Assembly: GCA_002422225.1 (NCBI GenBank)
Contig: DITX01000191.1
Location: forward strand, 3,487-13,922
Source: Gammaproteobacteria bacterium UBA6173
GTDB taxonomy: Bacteria > Pseudomonadota > Gammaproteobacteria > Pseudomonadales > Pseudohongiellaceae
Direction: 5' to 3'
Length of the DNA stretch: 10,436 bases
The translations under genes and the position numbers were made by a program. The notes under the pieces are model-generated. The model had not been told where the DNA came from and ran no database searches. It saw nothing but the letters and a program-made list of their open reading frames with translations. Of the stretch, positions 5,581 to 10,436 are shown in pieces (the first letter of the stretch is position 1; the number at the start of each line of letters is the position of its first letter).

Positions 5581-7410
5581 TTACTGCTTGATTTTGAACA
5601 CAAGCACTGCATTGCCCGGTATTTGGCCAAATGTAGCATAACCAGTACTGACAATCATATAGTCGCCACTCAGTACCGGCCCGGTTGCATCGATAGATCC
5701 GCCTTTTGCCGCCACCCCGTTGATAGTCTGATAGTTCTGTACCGTGTTGTACTCCCAGATCAGCTCACCTGTCGCGGCGTCGTGTGCAAACAAATAGCCA
5801 CTGAGTGAGCTGGCGATGATCATACCATCGGTACTGGTCACCGGGCCGGAATATGCGTCCATACACCCTTGAACATCAGGCAGGCAACGTTCAGGAACAG
5901 GTGCGTACCAGAGCACCTCACCTGTTTTCATGTCGATGGCATGCAGGCCGGGCTGACGGGCGCTCCCGGTATCGTTTACGCCGCCACGATCAGATACGGG
6001 CACATAGACGATGTCTCCTGAGAACGTCATGCCCCAGTGCACACCACCAAGCGCGCCACCGCGACCAATCCGCGTTGACCATAGCAAATCACCTTGATTG
6101 TTTGGGTCAAGACCCACAACAACCGCGCCCTTTGTGCCTGCTACGACGATATCACGTCCATCGGACAAAGTTGTTGCAACAATGGGCGCGCCGATGTCGA
6201 CATCCGGTCCTGTATTTGGGCAATTGGGGTGATTGCCGCCCATGGCACAAGCCATGGTAAAGGCGTCGTCAGCCATGGTTTGATGTATCCACTTGATCTC
6301 ACCAGTCTGCATGTCAAAGGCAATGACGGCATCGCTGCTGTCACTGGCTGGACGTGTGTAGTTTTGACCAGACCCTACGTAAACAATACCACGGGCGACA
6401 TCCATGCTGGGTGCTTGCCAGATAGGCGCGCCTGACGGTGCCATCACTGGATTGCCTGCGCTGTTGACACCTACCTGTACGGACTCTTCCATGATGTAGG
6501 TGTGCCACACTTTTTCCCCGCTATTGAGGTCGAATGCCGCCACATTGCCACGGAATGTACAGCAATGATGATCAGGCCGGCCCGCTGCGCTGACTTCTGC
6601 TGACGATACTGGCACAAAAATCCTATCTCCAGTGACCACGGGTGATCCAGTGCTACGGGCAAATTGATGCGGATCTACTTCAGCCTGCCAGATAAGCTCA
6701 CCTGTGCTGGCATTCAAAATATGCAAGTCATTTGACGCGACGGCTACCACGGCAAGGTGTTCATTGCGCTGCTCTGACCACGCGATTGTGACGGCAGCGC
6801 GCACTTCCTGCGGCGCTTGATACGTCCAGTAGGCACAGCCACTGGCAATATCCATGGCGTATACTGTGCCCGTCGTGCTGCCCATAAACATGACATCATT
6901 GATTACACTCGGTTGGGCGCGCACGGCGCTGGCGTTGTCCAGGCCAAATGCCCAGACCAGCTCAAGGTCTGCAATGCTATTTGCAGAGACGCGGGTTCCT
7001 TCAGAAGACTGAAAGCGCGGGTTGCTGTCACCGTTGCCCCAACCGTTCCAGTTGCTGGCAAGACTCAGATTCAATGCGGGCATGGCTTGTTGGCAGCGCG
7101 CCAGACCAGCAATGGTATCGGCCTGCATGCGCGACCCGGTCAGATATTCTGACAGTGCAACTTTCTGCTCACTGCTCAAGGAGACCCCCTGAGGCGCCAT
7201 AATGCCTTGTGTCAGCGCATTAAAAACACTGTTGGCAGTATAGGTTGTTAATGCCTCGCGGCGCGGCGTTCGTTCATCAGTCGGCGCTGCGTGGCACATG
7301 GCGCAGTACTGATTGTAAAGACTTTCTCCGTCAAGGTTCTCTGCTGCATTGGATAGCGGCATGAAAGCGCTGGTCAGCAAACCAAGCAACAAGCCTAATT
7401 GTCTTTTCAT
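5581..7410 (-). CDS. Periplasmic quinohemoprotein, N-terminal cytochrome c plus PQQ propeller (PVA-dehydrogenase-like)
   Basis: This is a 609-aa secreted protein. A Sec signal peptide spans about residues 1-22, with likely cleavage after SNA. A small cytochrome c domain follows, with heme motif CAMCH (36-40) and probable axial Met71 in GIMAPQG. Residues about 120-605 form a PQQ-type propeller with repeated G-x-x-x-A-x-D-x-x-x-G blade motifs. Active-site-like features are vicinal Cys283-Cys284 in HHCCTFRG, Asp403/Asp405 in NTGPDVDIGAP, and Lys427 in AGTKGAVVVGLDP. N-terminal heme with a C-terminal propeller is the order seen in polyvinyl alcohol dehydrogenases, the reverse of type II alcohol dehydrogenases. 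I therefore infer oxidation of a polymeric or secondary alcohol, but the substrate is not shown by the sequence. The start at 7410 has AGGAG nine bases upstream and yields a clean signal peptide; the frame extends to 7458 without benefit. It is the first gene of the minus-strand operon, ahead of the PQQ alcohol dehydrogenase and ogt. Extra cysteines (388, 397) may form another disulfide. Confidence 0.87.
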   Translation of the reverse strand: MKRQLGLLLGLLTSAFMPLSNAAENLDGESLYNQYCAMCHAAPTDERTPRREALTTYTANSVFNALTQGIMAPQGVSLSSEQKVALSEYLTGSRMQADTIAGLARCQQAMPALNLSLASNWNGWGNGDSNPRFQSSEGTRVSANSIADLELVWAFGLDNASAVRAQPSVINDVMFMGSTTGTVYAMDIASGCAYWTYQAPQEVRAAVTIAWSEQRNEHLAVVAVASNDLHILNASTGELIWQAEVDPHQFARSTGSPVVTGDRIFVPVSSAEVSAAGRPDHHCCTFRGNVAAFDLNSGEKVWHTYIMEESVQVGVNSAGNPVMAPSGAPIWQAPSMDVARGIVYVGSGQNYTRPASDSSDAVIAFDMQTGEIKWIHQTMADDAFTMACAMGGNHPNCPNTGPDVDIGAPIVATTLSDGRDIVVAGTKGAVVVGLDPNNQGDLLWSTRIGRGGALGGVHWGMTFSGDIVYVPVSDRGGVNDTGSARQPGLHAIDMKTGEVLWYAPVPERCLPDVQGCMDAYSGPVTSTDGMIIASSLSGYLFAHDAATGELIWEYNTVQNYQTINGVAAKGGSIDATGPVLSGDYMIVSTGYATFGQIPGNAVLVFKIKQ

Positions 7411-7693
7411 GTAAAGCCACTCCTGAACACTGTCTTTCTGGGAAACGAGGGCTGACAACGCGCACCTACACAGAGTGCTTCGCGTCTATCAGGCGAGAGA
7501 GATGTTACCTGAAACAGGACTCAAAACGAACACCTGTTCAATCAGTATGCGACCGACGCCCAACCTGCTGCACTGGCTGCATTCACGCCCTTTAGTGTAT
7601 AGTCTGCGCCATCAAAAACCCGATGCATCAGCGTCAGCCGACACAATGGCAGATCGAGATGTCGCATAGCTGATATCCAGGCAGGAGCTACGT
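7411..7693. other. Divergent intergenic region between the PQQ operon and corA
   Basis: These 283 bases hold the 5' regions of two divergent transcription units. The ribosome-binding sites are clear on both sides: AGGAG nine bases before the minus-strand start at 7410, and AGGAG (7682-7686) before corA. An inverted repeat AACAGG (7513-7518) / CCTGTT (7533-7538), spaced by 14 bases, lies nearer the PQQ side. I found no convincing promoter for the PQQ operon. No conserved small gene or structured RNA is evident. Confidence 0.6.
7577..7603 (+). promoter_or_regulatory. corA: Weak candidate promoter for corA
   Basis: TATAGT (7598-7603) is a good -10 hexamer and is followed by a G+C-rich stretch (CTGCGCC). 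The only -35-like element nearby is CTGCAT (7577-7582), with a short 15-base spacer, so the match is poor. Transcription would start near 7610, leaving a leader of about 84 bases before corA. No magnesium-sensing leader structure could be recognised in it. Confidence 0.25.
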
Positions 7694-8644
7694 ATGCTGA
7701 TCAGATTTCACCTGGATGCGCAGCAATATCTCATCCCGGCGCAGGATGACTTTACCAGTAAAACGCTGGGCGCAGCCCTGTGGCTGGATCTGGTCAACCC
7801 GGATGATGAAGAACGCGAATTGATGGAGAGTCTGCACAGCCAGCCATTGCCTGATACCGAAGATGTAGAGGAGATCGAAGCGTCCGCGCGTTCATACCAA
7901 GACGAAGCTGGTCTGCATGTGCACTCTTTATTTTTGCATAAAGTTGATGAGCGTCACCGTAATACCAGTGTGGCGTTTACGTTGACAGATACCCAATTGA
8001 TCACGCTGCGTGAACGGGAAATTCCAGCGTTCAGACTATTGCGCATGAGGGCTAGGCGTCAACGCGGACTTGCTGAAGACCCGGTAGCAATCTTGCTCGC
8101 GCTGTTTGAGATCAAAATTGATGACCTTGCTGACACGCTTGAAGAAGTATACACACAGCTGGAAGAGACCAGTAATCTGGTCTTGGAAGATAACGACAGT
8201 CCTATCGAAGATGCACTCGATGAGCTGGCACAACAGGAGGATACCAACGGTAAAGTTCGACTCTGCCTGATGGACACGCAGCGCGCCCTGAGCTTTTTGT
8301 TACGACGTGGCAAACTGTCAGCAGAGCATGCTGAAACGGCCCGGGAATTATTGCGGGACATTGACTCTCTGCTTCCGCATAACAGTTTTGTATTCGATAA
8401 AATCAACTTCCTGATGGATGCCGCGCAAGGTTTTATCAGCATCAAGCAAAGCCAGATTATCAAGATATTTTCAATCGCAGCGGTGGTGTTTCTGCCACCG
8501 ACAGTGATCGCCAGTGTCTATGGAATGAATTTTGATTTGATGCCCGAACTGCAATGGCAGCTTGGGTACCCATGGGCACTGGGTCTAATGTTCCTGTCAG
8601 GCGTTGCGCCGTATGTCTTTTTTAAGTTAAAAGGATGGTTGTAA
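7694..8644 (+). CDS. corA: Magnesium/cobalt transport protein CorA
   Basis: This 316-aa inner-membrane channel is the main constitutive Mg2+ uptake route in many bacteria and also passes Co2+ and Ni2+. A large N-terminal cytoplasmic domain (about residues 1-250) carries conserved blocks such as IEASARSYQDEAGLHVHS, TLREREIPAFRLLRMRAR and KVRLCLMDTQRALSFL. Two C-terminal transmembrane helices follow. The selectivity signature YGMNF starts at residue 276 at the end of TM1, and the periplasmic loop has MPEL (283-286). Length and sequence closely follow the enterobacterial CorA rather than the Thermotoga type or ZntB. The family works as a homopentamer. The ATG at 7694 has AGGAG at 7682-7686. The nucleotide-transporter-like gene follows after 37 bases without a terminator, so the two are probably co-transcribed. 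Confidence 0.96.
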   Translation: MLIRFHLDAQQYLIPAQDDFTSKTLGAALWLDLVNPDDEERELMESLHSQPLPDTEDVEEIEASARSYQDEAGLHVHSLFLHKVDERHRNTSVAFTLTDTQLITLREREIPAFRLLRMRARRQRGLAEDPVAILLALFEIKIDDLADTLEEVYTQLEETSNLVLEDNDSPIEDALDELAQQEDTNGKVRLCLMDTQRALSFLLRRGKLSAEHAETARELLRDIDSLLPHNSFVFDKINFLMDAAQGFISIKQSQIIKIFSIAAVVFLPPTVIASVYGMNFDLMPELQWQLGYPWALGLMFLSGVAPYVFFKLKGWL

Positions 8645-8681
8645 GCCTTCAGTTGAGTTAATCAGAAAAAGAAGCCCTGAG

Positions 8682-10052
8682 ATGTCGAATGCCCTGTATA
8701 CATTGATTAATCGTTCAGTGAACACCAGGGATGGCGAAGGACCGGCCTTATTCCTGTCCGCTTTGTACTATTTTGTGCTCTTGTGTGCGTACTACATCAT
8801 TCGCCCTATCCGAGATGATATGGGTGCTGCCGGTGGCGTCGAGAATCTTGCCTGGCTGTTTACCGGCACTCTGACCGGCATGATGATTCTGCACCCCATC
8901 TATTCCGCTTTTGTAAGCCGTATGCCACGTCGCAAATTCATTGCGGTGGTCTATCGGCTTTTTATGGCACAACTGGTGTTGTTTTATATCCTGTTTCAGT
9001 CCTTGGATGGCGTCAGCGACATTTGGGCAGGTCGCGTATTTTTTGTCTGGACCAGCGTTTTTAATTTGTTTGTAATTTCTGTTTTTTGGTCGCTGGTTAA
9101 CGATGTTTTCAGACCTTCCCAAAGCAAACGATTATTTGGCGTTATTGCGGTCGGCGGCACCGCAGGTGCTCTTGCGGGGTCTGCCATCACGTCGTTTTTG
9201 GCTGCGGGGCTGGGCGCGATCACATTGTTGCTGGTCTCCGCGTTGTTGCTGGAAGTGGCAGTCTGGGTATCACGCTATCTCAGCGACAATGAACAAAAAC
9301 TGGCCCTGGCAGCGATTGCGGACGAAGCTGAAAAAAAGGATGTCGATATTCGGAATCTGGATGTGCCTGACGAATCTTTGGTCATACAACAGGTTAATAC
9401 CAAGCAAACAGAGTTGATTGGCGGTGGCACCCTGGATGGCGTCATGCATGTTTTGCGTTCACCTTACCTGCTAGGTATTGCAGCGTTGATGCTATTTTTC
9501 ACAATTGTTTCTACGTATCTGTATTTTATGCAGATAGCGATCGTGAATGAGGCACTTGGGGATGATCGTGTGGCACGAACACAGTTATTTGCCAATCGGG
9601 ATCTGGTCGTGAATGCCATCACGCTTGTAGTGCAGATGTTCCTGACCGGACGAATTTTGCGTTGGTTGGGGATCGGCGTCAGTCTTGCACTGTTGCCGGT
9701 CATCAGTTTTGCCGGTTTTGGTCTCTTGGCTGTGGCGCCAGTACTGGCGGTGGTTATCGGGTTTGATGTTTTACGCCGGGCCGGAAATTTTGCAATTCAG
9801 CGACCTGCTCGCGAATCGCTCTACACTGTTGTTTCCAGAACGGACAAATACAAAGCCAAGAATTTTAACGATACCTTTGTATATCGGGTAGGTGATCAGT
9901 TAGGTGCCTGGTCATACACAGCGATGATGTATTTTGGTTTGGGTTTGACGGGACTCGCGTTGACAATGTTGCCGGTTTCACTCATCTGGTTTTTTTTGGC
10001 AATGTGGCTGGGCAAACAATATCAGGAAAAAAACAAAGCATCGTTGTCATAA
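8682..10052 (+). CDS. ATP:ADP antiporter (NTT/TLC)-family membrane transporter
   Basis: This 456-aa polytopic inner-membrane protein has about 11-12 hydrophobic segments spread over the whole length and a charged cytoplasmic loop at about residues 203-245. The N-terminal stretch ending in YYIIRPIRDDMG and the C-terminal block (about residues 378-405: RPARESLYTVVSR, KAKNFNDTFVYRVGDQLGAW) are characteristic of the nucleotide transporter / AAA-family antiporter group (COG3202-like). That group is distantly related to the major facilitator superfamily. Well-studied relatives in Rickettsia, Chlamydia and plastids exchange ATP for ADP, but the role of the versions in free-living proteobacteria is not established. 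The substrate here should therefore be left open. It follows corA by 37 bases with only a weak ribosome-binding site (AAGAAG around 8670). A strong hairpin begins directly after its stop codon. The family call is good; any statement of substrate would be a guess. Confidence 0.82.
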   Translation: MSNALYTLINRSVNTRDGEGPALFLSALYYFVLLCAYYIIRPIRDDMGAAGGVENLAWLFTGTLTGMMILHPIYSAFVSRMPRRKFIAVVYRLFMAQLVLFYILFQSLDGVSDIWAGRVFFVWTSVFNLFVISVFWSLVNDVFRPSQSKRLFGVIAVGGTAGALAGSAITSFLAAGLGAITLLLVSALLLEVAVWVSRYLSDNEQKLALAAIADEAEKKDVDIRNLDVPDESLVIQQVNTKQTELIGGGTLDGVMHVLRSPYLLGIAALMLFFTIVSTYLYFMQIAIVNEALGDDRVARTQLFANRDLVVNAITLVVQMFLTGRILRWLGIGVSLALLPVISFAGFGLLAVAPVLAVVIGFDVLRRAGNFAIQRPARESLYTVVSRTDKYKAKNFNDTFVYRVGDQLGAWSYTAMMYFGLGLTGLALTMLPVSLIWFFLAMWLGKQYQEKNKASLS

Positions 10053-10088
10053 ACTGGAGCTGCTGCCTTTGATTGCAGCAGCTCCAGT
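10053..10088. terminator. Strong 14-bp hairpin between converging genes, probable transcription end
   Basis: ACTGGAGCTGCTGC (10053-10066) and GCAGCAGCTCCAGT (10075-10088) are perfect reverse complements around an 8-base loop. The stem starts at the base after the transporter stop codon and ends five bases from the TAG of the minus-strand frame. On the plus strand no T-run follows. On the minus strand only a short TTTAT does. It may act as a bidirectional terminator of non-canonical type or as an mRNA 3'-end stabiliser. Confidence 0.65.
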
Positions 10089-10093
10089 GCCTG

Positions 10094-10330
10094 CTAGAAA
10101 TCGATCACTCCTATCAGAGTGATGCTGTTTCTGCTTCTATCATCCTTTGTGTGTTGAAAACGGTCGAGCAAGAGCTGAACCCTTTTACCACGCGCAATCT
10201 GTCTGACAATTGCTGCACTGAATACCATTCCCGCACGGTCATTTATTGGGAATGCCATATTAGTATCAAACTCGAAGTCGAATGCCACTTCTCCAAATGC
10301 ACTCCAGAGACCGTCTTGAGTGTGTATCAT
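10094..10330 (-). CDS. Unrecognised protein, C-terminal part; outer-membrane-barrel-like end
   Basis: A 78-codon frame on the minus strand ends at TAG (10094-10096). I do not recognise the family. Its C-terminus, ITLIGVIDF, has a terminal Phe with hydrophobic or small residues at alternate positions. That matches the last-strand signal of outer-membrane beta-barrel proteins, and the stretch WSAFGEVAFDFEFDTNM is also strand-like. The ATG at 10330 has no ribosome-binding site. The same frame continues upstream to the window edge (35 codons), broken only by a TGA at 10331-10333. This is therefore probably the tail of a longer gene, either interrupted by a nonsense mutation or miscalled at one base. 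The nearby hairpin, shared with the converging transporter gene, supports a real gene end here. The function remains unknown. Confidence 0.42.
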   Translation of the reverse strand: MIHTQDGLWSAFGEVAFDFEFDTNMAFPINDRAGMVFSAAIVRQIARGKRVQLLLDRFQHTKDDRSRNSITLIGVIDF

Positions 10331-10436
10331 TCATGAAATCAAGGATAAATCACCCACTCGATTTGGGGAAGACCCACTTTTGTTTGATTTCAACTGCACA
10401 ACAACGTCATCCCTAAAGTTTGCACAAAACCAAGCT

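Noticed and set aside
5853..6435. Plus-strand frames of 113-135 codons opposite the PVA-dehydrogenase-like gene
   Set aside because: They are shadows of the propeller coding sequence, with skewed Arg/His/Cys content and no family signal.
7513..7538. Inverted repeat AACAGG/CCTGTT as an operator
   Set aside because: Only six bases pair across a 14-base gap, which is easily expected by chance in this amount of sequence.
7475..7669. 64-codon plus-strand frame in the divergent intergenic region
   Set aside because: There is no ribosome-binding site, no recognisable similarity and low protein-like character. It spans the candidate corA promoter.
10073..10336. 87-codon plus-strand frame after the hairpin
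   Set aside because: It begins inside the hairpin, is rich in Cys, His and Ser, and is less protein-like than the opposing minus-strand frame.

Overview
The window looks like chromosomal DNA from a free-living gammaproteobacterium. The main support is a CorA protein of exactly the enterobacterial length (316 aa) and close to it in sequence, together with an Ogt, a NorM/MATE remnant and a GGDEF gene of ordinary proteobacterial type. Base composition looks close to 50% G+C by eye. I cannot name the genus. No tRNA, rRNA, CRISPR array, insertion sequence or phage gene was found.

Layout, left to right. (1) Positions 48-617, minus strand: a decayed MATE-family efflux pump. Only the C-terminal lobe survives, and an in-frame stop interrupts it. 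(2) Positions 619-807: intergenic DNA with short degenerate direct repeats at the MATE break point, a 17-bp near-perfect palindrome (704-720) and a possible promoter. (3) Positions 808-2825, plus strand: a two-gene signalling unit joined by an ATGA overlap. It encodes a receiver domain fused to a CheC-like phosphatase domain, then a PAS-like/GGDEF diguanylate cyclase with intact active and inhibitory sites. (4) Positions 2840-7410, minus strand: a probable three-gene operon, transcribed right to left. It encodes a periplasmic PQQ protein with an N-terminal cytochrome c (polyvinyl-alcohol-dehydrogenase-like), a PQQ- and heme-dependent alcohol dehydrogenase predicted to be a lipoprotein, and the DNA repair methyltransferase Ogt. 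(5) Positions 7411-7693: a divergent intergenic region. (6) Positions 7694-10052, plus strand: corA followed by a multi-pass membrane protein of the ATP:ADP antiporter (NTT/TLC) family. A strong 14-bp hairpin follows directly. (7) Positions 10094-10436, minus strand: the C-terminal end of an unrecognised protein with an outer-membrane-barrel-like last strand, reading towards the hairpin and possibly interrupted by a TGA.

The functional core is the PQQ operon. Two quinohemoproteins, one with its heme domain at the N-terminus and the other at the C-terminus, would oxidise alcohols or polymeric alcohols in the periplasm and pass electrons to c-type cytochromes. Ogt starts 2 nt after the dehydrogenase stop codon and is probably translationally coupled. 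The receiver/CheC and GGDEF pair would convert a phosphorelay signal into cyclic-di-GMP. CorA and the nucleotide-transporter-like protein probably share a transcript, but a functional link between them is only a guess.
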